The notes beneath the pieces are model-generated. The model had not been told where the DNA came from, ran no database searches, and saw only the letters and a list, made by a program, of their open reading frames with translations. The position numbers and the translations under genes are program-made. Below are positions 1 to 6,171 of a stretch of DNA of 7,568 nt, in pieces. The DNA comes from Ilumatobacteraceae bacterium (lineage in GTDB: Bacteria > Actinomycetota > Acidimicrobiia > Acidimicrobiales > Ilumatobacteraceae): the NCBI GenBank assembly GCA_016650435.1, contig JAENVT010000506.1:1-7568 (forward strand), in the 5' to 3' direction. Every line of letters starts with the position of its first letter. The stretch's first letter is position 1.

Positions 1-1
1 C

Positions 2-17
2 TTATACGGGTGATCCA
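2..17 (+). repeat. Left terminal inverted repeat
   Basis: TTATACGGGTGATCCA, a perfect inverted match to 2442-2457. The base just outside (C at 1) does not match the corresponding outer base of the right end (G when read inward), which sets the outer limit. The TATACG core at 3-8 also resembles a -10 hexamer pointing into the recombinase operon, so a promoter formed with flanking DNA is possible but unproven. Confidence 0.85.
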
Positions 18-69
18 CGTTGAGGGCTACCGGTCCGAGAAGCCTTTCTCGGATCGGAGTCCGACAACT

Positions 70-74
70 GGAGG
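70..74 (+). promoter_or_regulatory. Ribosome binding site deciding the start at 83
   Basis: GGAGG lies 8 bases before GTG 83 (11 before GTG 86). No comparable purine run precedes the in-frame TTG at 20, so the shorter protein is preferred. Confidence 0.6.
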
Positions 75-82
75 TGGTGCTT

Positions 83-1126
83 GTGGTGTGGTCCTTGTCG
101 TTCGAGTGTGTTGTTGAGCCTGACGGCCGACGCACGTATCGGGTCGGTCACGCGTTGATCGATGAGTTCTTGGAGTTCGCAGCGGGCCGCTGCCGGGCGA
201 ACACGGTGCGGGCCTACGCGCACGATCTGAAGGTGTTCTTCGATGTCGTCGGCAAGGAGCCAGCGGATGTGACGCCGAGGGATGTGTTCGCGTTCGTGAC
301 GAGCCAGCAGCGGCCGAGGCCGGGCGCGGAGAATCTGGTGCGGATCTCCGATGGTGGCCGCGGGTTGTCGGCAGCGACGATCAAACGCCGTCTCGCGGCG
401 GTGTCGAGCTTGTTCGGTTATCTGGTCGTGCGCGGTGACACCGGGGTGATGTCGAACCCTGTCCCGCGTGGGGTCCCGACACGGCGCAGCCGTCATCGAG
501 GCCAGCGTGGCGTGCCACTCGTTCGAGGCGTGCGTCGCCTGCCACAGATCCTCGGGGCCGGTGAGGTCGAAGCGTTGTCGGGGGCGCTGCGCACCGACCG
601 GGACCGGGCGATGATCCAAGCGATGGTGTTGGGCGGGCTGCGCCGCTGTGAGGTGCTCGGCTTGCGCCTCGGTGATCTTCGTCTCGGCGAGTGGCGGGTG
701 TTCATCGCCGACGGCAAGGGCGGCCATCAACGGCTGGTGCCGATCTCACAGACGTTCTTCGCGACCGTTGCCCGCTATCTGAACGACGAACGCCCGCCAG
801 ACGCGGTGACCGACCGGGTGTTCGTCGCGCTCAAAGGACCCAGACGCGGTCGGCCCCTGTCGGCGGACGGGCTGGACGAGATCCTGTCTGCAGCACGAGC
901 TCGGGCCGGGCTGGAACGCGGCACGTGTCACGAGTTGCGGCACACGTGCTTCACGAGGTTGCGTCAAGCCGGGATGGCGATCGAAGCGGTGCAGGCGCAG
1001 GCCGGTCATCGTTCGATCGTTTCGACACGTGTGTATCTGCACCTCGGTGACAGCTGGCTGGCTGATGAGTATCGGCGCGCTGTCGAAGCGATCGAGGCGC
1101 AAGCGATGATCGGGGTCGCACGATGA
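83..1126 (+). CDS. Tyrosine recombinase/integrase, first gene of the pair
   Basis: A site-specific tyrosine recombinase that would cut and rejoin DNA at the element ends through a 3'-phosphotyrosine intermediate. With the start at GTG 83 it has 347 residues. The N-terminal core-binding (SAM-like) region holds NTVRAYAHDLKVFF around residues 40-53. The catalytic domain shows all key residues: Arg187 in GGLRRCEVLGL, Lys212 in DGKGGHQR, the HELR box (His283/Arg286), His309 in AGHRS and the nucleophile Tyr318 in TRVYLHL. GTG 83 was chosen because GGAGG at 70-74 lies 8 bases upstream; an in-frame TTG at 20 would begin just inside the left repeat and has no ribosome site. The stop overlaps the next gene by 4 bases (ATGA), so the two should be translated together. 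A host phage integrase is less likely given the pair and the terminal repeats. Confidence 0.9.
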   Translation: MVWSLSFECVVEPDGRRTYRVGHALIDEFLEFAAGRCRANTVRAYAHDLKVFFDVVGKEPADVTPRDVFAFVTSQQRPRPGAENLVRISDGGRGLSAATIKRRLAAVSSLFGYLVVRGDTGVMSNPVPRGVPTRRSRHRGQRGVPLVRGVRRLPQILGAGEVEALSGALRTDRDRAMIQAMVLGGLRRCEVLGLRLGDLRLGEWRVFIADGKGGHQRLVPISQTFFATVARYLNDERPPDAVTDRVFVALKGPRRGRPLSADGLDEILSAARARAGLERGTCHELRHTCFTRLRQAGMAIEAVQAQAGHRSIVSTRVYLHLGDSWLADEYRRAVEAIEAQAMIGVAR

Positions 1127-2415
1127 CCGCCCAACGCGCCCAACTTGCCGTGTCGACAAATCGGTCCGCGCCGGTGTCGAACCAGGAGATCACCTGGACC
1201 GAGATCTCGACGCGAGCACCTCGGATGGTTGCCACGATGATGGCGTTCCTTGACCAGCTCGCGGTGTCTGCCCGGGCGACCACGGTCGACGCGTACTCGA
1301 TGACGTTGCGGTTCTTCGCCGGAAGGGTCACCAGCGCCGACCCCGGCTGCGTCACCGTCGCCCGGATCGAACGCCGTCACATCGAGGACTACAAACGGTG
1401 GCTCGCTGCGCGACCAGGCAAGAAGACCCCGACGTTGACACCAACGACGATCCGTCACTGCCTCGGTCTGCTGCGCACGTTCTTCGAACGGCTCATCGAC
1501 TGGGACTACCCCGACGCACCGGCACGCGTGCCGGTCTTCCCTGGCGATTTCCCGCAACCCGACGAAGCACTCCCGAAGTTCCTCGACGACCCCACGGCCG
1601 CCAAGTTCATGGCCGCGCTCGCCACCGATCCGAACCCGCGCCGCCGGTTGATGGTCGAGCTCCTCGCCCGCACCGGGATGCGCGCCGGTGAACTCGCCGC
1701 GCTCACCGACGACGCGATGATCCACATCGGCGACACCCACTGGCTGCGGATCCCGATCGGCAAACTCCACAACGACCGCTACGTCCCATTGCACCCGATC
1801 CTGGTCGAGCTGATCAGGAACTACCGGGCGACGCGACCCACGCCGCGGTCGGATCGGCTCGTTGAACGCGACGACGGGCAACCCTTCGAGCGGCGCACCA
1901 TTCACCGCTACGTCGCCGCTGTCGCCAAGCGGGCCGGTGTCGGTCCGGTTCACCCGCACCAGTTGCGCCACACGTTGGCAACCCAAGCGATCAACCGCGG
2001 CATGAGTCTCGAAGCAATCGCCGCCTTGCTCGGGCATCGCACGATGCGCATGACCCTCGTCTACGCCCGGATCTCGGACCGCACCGTCGCCGACGAATAC
2101 TTCCGCGTCACCGAAGCCGTCGAAGCCAACTACCGGAACGCAGACCCGCTCCCCGCGAACGTCGAGGGCACCAACATGCGTCGCCTCGCTGCCGACCATC
2201 GACGGCTCCTCGGCAACGGCCACTGCACCCGCCCCGCCACACTCGACTGCAACTTCGAAACCATCTGCGAACGATGCGGCTTCTTCGACACCGGACCAGA
2301 GTTCATCCCCATCCTCATCCGCCAACGAGACCACGCCACCGAACGCGACCAACACGACCGCGCCCAACTGTTCACCGGCCTACTCGACGGCATCGACAAC
2401 ATCACGCCGGCGTGA
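1123..2415 (+). CDS. Tyrosine recombinase/integrase with C-terminal cysteine cluster
   Basis: The second recombinase of the pair, 430 residues, expected to work with the first on the same end sequences. The N-terminal SAM-like region (about 38-130) contains TTVDAYSMTLRFF. The catalytic domain is complete: Arg187 in ARTGMRAGEL, Lys214 in IGKLHNDRYVPL, His279/Arg282 in HQLRH, His305 in LLGHRT and nucleophile Tyr314 in TLVYARI. Past the catalytic domain is an extra tail of about 80 residues with four cysteines (368, 376, 382, 385; pattern C-x7-C-x5-C-x2-C, in HCTRP, LDC, ICERCGFF), probably a small zinc-binding module. Related actinobacterial integrases carry such a tail. ATG 1123 sits within ATGA over the first gene's stop, with GGGG at 1112-1115 as a weak ribosome site. 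The stop is 26 bases before the right repeat. Confidence 0.92.
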   Translation: MTAQRAQLAVSTNRSAPVSNQEITWTEISTRAPRMVATMMAFLDQLAVSARATTVDAYSMTLRFFAGRVTSADPGCVTVARIERRHIEDYKRWLAARPGKKTPTLTPTTIRHCLGLLRTFFERLIDWDYPDAPARVPVFPGDFPQPDEALPKFLDDPTAAKFMAALATDPNPRRRLMVELLARTGMRAGELAALTDDAMIHIGDTHWLRIPIGKLHNDRYVPLHPILVELIRNYRATRPTPRSDRLVERDDGQPFERRTIHRYVAAVAKRAGVGPVHPHQLRHTLATQAINRGMSLEAIAALLGHRTMRMTLVYARISDRTVADEYFRVTEAVEANYRNADPLPANVEGTNMRRLAADHRRLLGNGHCTRPATLDCNFETICERCGFFDTGPEFIPILIRQRDHATERDQHDRAQLFTGLLDGIDNITPA

Positions 2416-2426
2416 TTACATAACCC

Positions 2427-2444
2427 CCAGCCCGCAACCGCTGG
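2427..2444. repeat. Small hairpin between recombinase stop and right end
   Basis: CCAGC (2427-2431) and GCTGG (2440-2444) can pair around an 8-base loop. It falls partly within the subterminal region shared with the left end. No T-run follows, so it is not a clear terminator; it may weaken read-through or form part of the recombinase binding site. Confidence 0.3.
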
Positions 2445-2457
2445 ATCACCCGTATAA
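2442..2457 (-). repeat. Right terminal inverted repeat
   Basis: TGGATCACCCGTATAA, the exact reverse complement of 2-17. Sixteen bases starting within it (2444-2459) are repeated in the same orientation at 3965-3980. Confidence 0.85.
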
Positions 2458-2458
2458 C

Positions 2459-2487
2459 AACACTTCGGGGATGCCGAAATCAGTGTT
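2459..2487. repeat. Imperfect stem-loop just outside the right end
   Basis: AACAC (2459-2463) pairs with GTGTT (2483-2487), and TTCGG (2464-2468) with CCGAA (2474-2478). The loop is 5 bases and four bases (2479-2482) are bulged on one arm. It abuts the element end, with its first two bases in the region shared with 3965-3992. A bulged hairpin at a recombination junction is notable, but no function is shown. Confidence 0.4.
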
Positions 2488-2813
2488 CGGGACCGCGTTC
2501 TGGGACACCGCGGGAGGTCGAAACGCCACCTCGGCGTGCCCGCCGTCAGGTCTATCCTTCCCTCGGTGGGCCTGGTCGGCCGCCCAGACCGCCGGGTGGA
2601 CCGCGAGGACCATTGGGATCTCGATTGATGGCTGCCAGTTCGTTCCTGCGATGTCGGCTGGCTCGCAATCTCCACCGAAGCTGCTGCTGCGGCCAGCAGC
2701 TATTGCGGTGGCCTCGAGTCTTTGCTCGCGTCATCCATCGCCGCCAACGCGCAACAAGGCTGTCGCAACGACCAGAGCCCGGCCGGCGGCCCGGTCGAGC
2801 CGTAGCGACGGTT
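2488..2813. other. Non-coding stretch between element and membrane-protein gene
   Basis: No convincing gene on either strand; the open frames here are rich in Arg, Pro and Gly, like out-of-frame reading of GC-rich DNA. It begins with an imperfect tandem repeat (GTTCGGGACCGCG near 2485-2497, GTTCTGGGACACCGCG near 2497-2512) and ends with the inverted repeat described separately at 2762-2809. Confidence 0.4.
2762..2809 (-). terminator. Possible terminator or structured 3' end for the membrane-protein gene
   Basis: GTCGCAACG (2762-2770) and CGTAGCGAC (2801-2809) pair with one mismatch and enclose a very GC-rich centre. It lies immediately downstream of the stop codon at 2814 in the minus-strand reading direction. 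There is no U-tract, so intrinsic termination is only a guess. Confidence 0.28.
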
Positions 2814-3482
2814 TCAGCTGCCGGTGGCGCTGTTGGGGGCGTGGACTGGTTTGGATTCGGGTGAGCCGTGTTGGCGGAGCACGATGGTGAGGAGCACGAC
2901 AGCGGCGACGGCGAGGAATTCGGATTGCCAGTTCTGCAGCGATTCGAACCAGAACTGTGAGCGAGTCAGGTAGGACCAGGTGTTCACGCGATCGACCGAG
3001 TCGGCGGCGGCTTGCTCGTGGTTGAACTCACGGCTGCCGGTCCAGGCATGCAGAACGAATGAGAACGCGAACATTGCGAGTAGGGCGACGCCGAGTGAGT
3101 TTCGGTACGCCGTCAGCCAGATGCCCCCTCGGCGGACCGGCCACGGCGCGTCGGGATCGTGACGGTGGTCGTTGGGGTCTTCGTCTTGGTCGGTTGACTC
3201 GTCCATGGGCTTGGATTCGGCGGAACCGCGTTGTCGTAGCTTGACGGTCAGCATCACGTACATGCCTATCTGCAAGAACTCGGATTCCCAGTTCTCGAAG
3301 GTTGCCTCGCCGAAGTGCGCTGTTGTCAGGTAACGCCCGAACGACACTTCGGCTTGGTCGGCCTGACGGAGTTCCGCGTTATACGTGCGCATGCCGCTGA
3401 TGGTTTGTCCGATGAGCCAGATGAGAAGGAATGCAGCGATCAGCACGATGGACAAACCGTTGTTTCTCAGGAACCGACGCAT
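2814..3482 (-). CDS. DUF6766-like four-helix membrane protein
   Basis: A 222-residue integral membrane protein of unknown function resembling the actinobacterial DUF6766 family, recognised from the opening MRRFLRNNGLSIVL and the paired FExWxSEFL-type blocks. It is built from two copies of one unit: residues about 8-93 and 128-213. Each has a first helix (about 10-29; 130-147), a polar stretch with FGRYLT or TWSYLT, the motif ENWESEFLQ or QNWQSEFLA, a second helix (about 70-82; 188-203) and LRQ(R/H)GS(A/P)ESKP. An acidic, His-rich linker (94-112) joins them. ATG 3482 is preceded by GAAAGAG at usable spacing. It is the only clear gene between the two direct copies of the recombinase end site, so it could be cargo. 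The function is unknown. Confidence 0.75.
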   Translation of the reverse strand: MRRFLRNNGLSIVLIAAFLLIWLIGQTISGMRTYNAELRQADQAEVSFGRYLTTAHFGEATFENWESEFLQIGMYVMLTVKLRQRGSAESKPMDESTDQDEDPNDHRHDPDAPWPVRRGGIWLTAYRNSLGVALLAMFAFSFVLHAWTGSREFNHEQAAADSVDRVNTWSYLTRSQFWFESLQNWQSEFLAVAAVVLLTIVLRQHGSPESKPVHAPNSATGS

Positions 3483-3537
3483 CTGCGCACTCTTTCACTG
3501 TCCGCGCTCCGGATAGGCGCTCTTCGTCCTCACGCTG

Positions 3538-3557
3538 CGGCCGGCTGCGTCCGGCCG
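3538..3557. repeat. GC-rich hairpin upstream of the membrane-protein gene
   Basis: CGGCCGG (3538-3544) and CCGGCCG (3551-3557) pair perfectly around the 6-base loop CTGCGT. It lies 56 bases upstream of the minus-strand start at 3482, so it could sit in the 5' leader. No T-run follows on either strand, which argues against a simple terminator. Confidence 0.4.
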
Positions 3558-3614
3558 TGAACAAGTTCCGTGGTGCAAAGGCCGCGGCCCGCGGGACATC
3601 CGTTGTTACACGTG

Positions 3615-3810
3615 TCAGACGAGCAGGTACCACACGGGCAGCGCGGTCATGACGAGAGTCGCCGCGCCGATCAGTGTGGTCGACAGCCATCGACTAGTCC
3701 GCCGCGCCGGGGACGCGATCTTCGCGCTAGATCGAACGGGGCAGCGCATCAACGAATTGTGCGCCGGAACGCAGAAGTTCGCGGGCCATTGCGTCGATGT
3801 GCTGAGACAC
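3615..3810 (-). pseudogene. Possible frameshifted small membrane protein
   Basis: Two short minus-strand frames look protein-like and meet in a 23-base overlap. The first (GTG 3810 to stop 3727) reads SQHIDAMARELLRSGAQF and then VDALPRSI. The second (ATG 3749 to stop 3615, 44 codons) ends in a hydrophobic segment, TTLIGAATLVMTALPVWYLL. A one-base change would join them into a protein of about 65 residues with a C-terminal membrane anchor. A stop (at 3828-3830) closes the first frame upstream. Neither piece matches a family I recognise, and chance open frames are possible. The rest of 3483-3964 shows no gene. Confidence 0.25.
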
Positions 3811-3964
3811 GCCGATCGACTCCCGACGTCAGCCAGCAGTAAACCGAATGACCGGCACGCAGAACACGCGACCGGAACGACGCCCGCCGGCGACTCACGC
3901 CGAGCGCTCCGAACCTCGCATCCGCGCCGGACTGTGCTTCGATGACACCACCCCAGGACCCGTC

Positions 3965-3980
3965 GATCACCCGTATAACA
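3965..3980 (-). repeat. Third copy of the element end site
   Basis: GATCACCCGTATAACA is identical to 2444-2459 and in the same orientation. Similarity continues outside: the next 12 bases (3981-3992) match 2460-2471 at 8 positions, including TTCG and GGA. On the inner side the match stops at once (C at 3964 versus G at 2443). It lies just upstream of the MOSC gene. It may be an unoccupied attachment site, the end of a lost related element, or the far boundary of a cargo block. Confidence 0.7.
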
Positions 3981-4074
3981 GCGGTTCGTGGAGCGCCCGG
4001 TGCGTTCGGATCGTGCGCGGTGGCAACCGGTGGGCGGAGAAGCCAGGTTTCGTCACGGTGCCATACTTCACCGC

Positions 4075-4857
4075 GTGGATACGGCCGCACCGAGATCTTT
4101 GCGGATCGAGGAGATCTGGCGCTACCCCGTGAAGTCGCTGCAGGGCGAAAGGCTGTCGGGAGCGATCCTCGATGACAGTGGTCTGCGCGGCGACCGGTGC
4201 TGGGGTGTTCGCGACGAGACCACGGGCAGGATCCTCACCGGGCGTCGCGAGCCTCAACTGCTCCTCGCCGCAGCGTCCCTCGCCGACGATGGCGAGCCGG
4301 ATATCGTGCTCCCGTCCGGTGAGGTCTGTCGCGGCCAAGGGTCCGAGACCAACACCGCCCTGTCCAAGTGGCTTCGGCGGCCCGTCACTCTCGTCGGGGC
4401 CGTCGGCGCGGCTGGGGGCGAGGCCGAGTACTTCGCTGATGCGACGGACGACACCAGCGAAGCCATCGGGTGGACGATGCCCCCGGACCGGTTCGTTGAC
4501 GCCATGCCGCTGTTGCTGTTGACGACTGCCAGTCTGCGGGCCGGTGCAGCGCTGTACCCGGCGGGTGATTGGAGCGTGCGCCGATTCAGGCCCAACCTCC
4601 TGATCGGTGCCGACGGAGATGACTGGCTCGAGGACAACTGGTGCGGGTTCAGGCTCCACATCGGCTCGGCTGCTGTCGTGCCGCGCCAGGGGTGTATTCG
4701 CTGCACGATGGTTACCCGACCGCAGCCCGAGCTCGTCCGTGACCTTGTTATCTACAAGACCCTGGCTCGTCATCACGGCGGAACTCTCGGTGTGTGGACG
4801 CACGTGAACACACCTGGCGATGTCCACGTCGATGACGCGGTGACGGTCGCGACGTAG
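4075..4857 (+). CDS. MOSC domain protein with N-terminal beta-barrel domain
   Basis: About 260 residues from GTG 4075. It begins with an N-terminal beta-barrel MOSC domain (YPVKSLQGE at 17-25, a hallmark of the family, then GLRGDRCWGV). The C-terminal MOSC domain holds RRFRPNLLI (170-178) and the conserved cysteine motif QGCIRCTM, with Cys207 and Cys210. MOSC proteins bind molybdenum cofactor or carry sulfur, as in mARC/YcbX-type reductases that remove oxygen from N-hydroxylated compounds; which substrate applies here cannot be seen. The start is uncertain: TTG 4099 begins exactly at the usual family N-terminus, and GTG 3988 would add 29 non-conserved residues. None has a good ribosome site. 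CATACT at 4062-4067 lies 7 bases before GTG 4075, so a leaderless transcript is possible. No partner gene is adjacent. Confidence 0.85.
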   Translation: MDTAAPRSLRIEEIWRYPVKSLQGERLSGAILDDSGLRGDRCWGVRDETTGRILTGRREPQLLLAAASLADDGEPDIVLPSGEVCRGQGSETNTALSKWLRRPVTLVGAVGAAGGEAEYFADATDDTSEAIGWTMPPDRFVDAMPLLLLTTASLRAGAALYPAGDWSVRRFRPNLLIGADGDDWLEDNWCGFRLHIGSAAVVPRQGCIRCTMVTRPQPELVRDLVIYKTLARHHGGTLGVWTHVNTPGDVHVDDAVTVAT

Positions 4858-4889
4858 GAAGCGGATCGCTGATTCCCCAAGGCATGCGA

Positions 4890-5198
4890 GTTGTTACGTC
4901 ATCGACCGCGGGTCGCTGACGAAGGATCCGCTCATCGCCCCACAAGAATCCGATGCGAGCGTCAATTTCCGCTCCCGCTAGGAAGCCCACGTAGCCCCCC
5001 ATACCACTCAGTTCCACGACCAGCGCGGCTGCCCGTAGCGCCGGGTAGGCGACCGTGTTGTGGGACGTGAAGCGGCGGTGGTAGGTCGGCCGAGTTCCCG
5101 GCTTTGTAGACGTGGCCGGTGAACTCACCGAGCGACTCGCCCCTGGCGTCCGGCTTGCTCGGAACGTCTGACTGATCGACCGAGCCCACGACATCCAC
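4890..5198 (-). pseudogene. Decayed or frameshifted unidentified gene
   Basis: On the minus strand the coding signal moves between two frames. From GTG 5198 to about 5097 one frame gives DQSDVPSKPDARGESLGEF then TGHVYKAG, with third positions almost all G or C. From about 5095 to 4890 the neighbouring frame gives HRRFTSHNTVAYPALRAAAL followed by a hydrophobic stretch (VELSGMGGYVGFLAGAEI) and IGFLWGDERI. The boundary lies at a short run of identical bases (GGG on the coding strand at 5097-5099), and one extra base there would explain the change. An upstream stretch (EEALRDLLNGKSG, near 5250-5290) may also belong. I do not recognise the family. It lies between two well-formed genes read in opposite directions. 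Coding on the plus strand is not supported. Confidence 0.35.
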
Positions 5199-5291
5199 CC
5201 GAGCGCAGCGCCGACGTTGACCCTCGCGCGTCGTAAGTCGTGGGATTGCTGCGTACCGCTCTTGCCGTTCAGCAGATCGCGGAGGGCTTCT

Positions 5292-5741
5292 TCACATTGC
5301 GTACGGGCCGCCGCGCTTGCCGTACTCGGCCCGATATTCGCGGGCGAGCTGGTTCTGTCGGGTCTTGGACAGGAGCTTCCCCGCGAGCTGGAAGGTCCCA
5401 TGCTCTTCTTCGTCCAAGTGGTCACGCACCTCCGCGGAGAGTTGCTTGGCGAGCTCACCGAACCGATCGGTAGCGGGATCTACCCCACGTAGCTGCTCGA
5501 CGAGTTGCTCGGCCTTGTGGTGATCCGCCAATGCGTGGCGACTGACGGAGAGCCCGGCATCATCCATGAGCAGCGGTACGTAGAAGTGGCGCTCCTCGGC
5601 TGTAGCGTGCGCGTCGAGTTCGTGGGCAAGCGCGAGAAACGCGGCTCGGCGGTTGTCGGCGGAAGCCCGAGCGTGGGTCATCGTGCGAGCGAGCGCGCGC
5701 AGGATCTCGTGGCTCGCTCGCAAGTCGTCGAAGATCGTCAT
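5292..5741 (-). CDS. Hemerythrin-like (HHE) domain protein
   Basis: A 149-residue four-helix-bundle protein of the hemerythrin/HHE cation-binding type, expected to be cytoplasmic and to bind a di-iron centre that senses or carries oxygen, nitric oxide or iron. Candidate ligands are spaced as in the family: His11 (RASHEIL), His45 and Glu49 (DAHATAEER, helix 2), His74/His75 with Glu78 (DHHKAEQL, helix 3), and His108 with Glu112/Glu113 (RDHLDEEEHG, helix 4). The length fits a single-domain protein. ATG 5741 starts the conserved MTIFDDLRASH; upstream there is only a weak site (GAACGGG directly before ATG). There is no operon partner: downstream is the decayed frame at 4890-5198, upstream an IS trace. 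The family is clear; the physiological ligand is unknown. Confidence 0.85.
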   Translation of the reverse strand: MTIFDDLRASHEILRALARTMTHARASADNRRAAFLALAHELDAHATAEERHFYVPLLMDDAGLSVSRHALADHHKAEQLVEQLRGVDPATDRFGELAKQLSAEVRDHLDEEEHGTFQLAGKLLSKTRQNQLAREYRAEYGKRGGPYAM

Positions 5742-5828
5742 CCCGTTCGCTCATTTCTTTGAATGTCGCGTCGTGTGCCGCAATGTCGGATAGTGCGCTG
5801 TGGCAATGCTGCCCGGTGATCTCACGCA

Positions 5829-5927
5829 TGACAAGTCCGCACGGCGAACGAGTGCGCTCGCGCCGATCCGACCTACGCCGTACACAGCTAGCAGGTGTGA
5901 GTTCCGTGAGGCCCGAATGGTGACGGA
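5829..5927 (-). pseudogene. Remnant resembling an IS110-type transposase C-terminal domain
   Basis: The minus-strand frame between stops at 5955-5957 and 5751-5753 encodes HLLAVYGVG, followed by IGASALVRRAD. This resembles the start of the C-terminal Transposase_20 region of IS110-family transposases, which typically reads LLAVYGVGPDTAAALL and is followed by a Gly-Asp or Ala-Asp pair. After this the similarity fades, though HTTRH further on recalls the usual TTRHRLNRGG. The piece is far too short to be functional. The call rests on about 8 identical residues and a loosely similar tail, so chance is possible. Its place directly after the truncated toxin gene fits an insertion that destroyed that gene. 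Confidence 0.35.
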
Positions 5928-5982
5928 CTGGACTTCGTCGACCCGCGCCGACGCCTACTTCGCGACCATCCCAGAACGCCGG

Positions 5983-6171
5983 CTACGGGACGCGCCAGAT
6001 GCGCCGCGATGTGCTCCTGCAGCCGTCCTCGTCAGCCGCGGTGAGGTGCACAAAGGGTGCCGCCGAATCCGCCAGCTCAACGCGGCTCGCCTTGACAAGC
6101 GTCGTGGTGTCGAGACCGGTGACCTGCTCGGCCAACCAGAAGAACTCGGCGAGGTCGAGGTACCGAGTCAC
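5983..6171 (-). pseudogene. Truncated Doc-type (Fic fold) toxin
   Basis: The first 37 codons, MTRYLDLAEFFWLAEQVTG then LDTTTLVKASRVELADSA, match the N-terminus of death-on-curing toxins found beside CopG-type antitoxins in actinobacteria. Doc toxins act by phosphorylating elongation factor Tu. The remaining 25 codons (from APFVHLT) do not resemble the family and end in a stop. The catalytic Fic motif (of the form HPLPDGNKR) is absent here and in the neighbouring frames, and a normal protein has about 120-135 residues. The GTG start at 6171 overlaps the antitoxin stop (GTGA), so the original coupled operon order, antitoxin then toxin, is preserved. It should be inactive as a toxin. A sequencing error would not explain the loss, since no catalytic region follows in any frame. 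Confidence 0.65.

Larger units (their letters stand above)
2..2457. mobile_element. Two-recombinase mobile element bounded by 16-bp inverted repeats
   Basis: The ends at 2-17 and 2442-2457 are perfect 16-bp inverted copies (TTATACGGGTGATCCA reading inward). Between them lie only two overlapping genes, both complete tyrosine recombinases with intact catalytic residues. Inside the perfect repeat the two ends still match: after a 2-base gap, the left end has TTGAGGGCT (20-28) and the right end, read inward, has TTGCGGGCT. The layout recalls Tn554-type tnpA/tnpB pairs and recombinase-in-trio (RIT) elements, which also use tandem tyrosine recombinases, but there is no third gene and no room for one. 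Only one base of left flank is visible, so a target duplication cannot be tested. The element looks intact and possibly active. The identity of the genes is certain; the exact family is inference. Confidence 0.8.

Noticed and set aside
2..730. A 242-codon minus-strand frame at the left end
   Set aside because: Antisense to the first recombinase, rich in Arg, His and Pro, with no recognisable domain.
1006..2367. A 453-codon open frame on the minus strand across the second recombinase
   Set aside because: It lies antisense to a gene with complete recombinase motifs; its Asp/Val/Gly/Arg-rich composition is typical of antisense reading of GC-rich coding DNA.
3378..3385. GTTATACG inside the membrane-protein gene as another element end
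   Set aside because: Only 8 bases match the end repeat, and it lies within an intact, conserved coding region.
3967..4827. A 286-codon minus-strand frame
   Set aside because: Antisense to the MOSC gene, which has clear family motifs.
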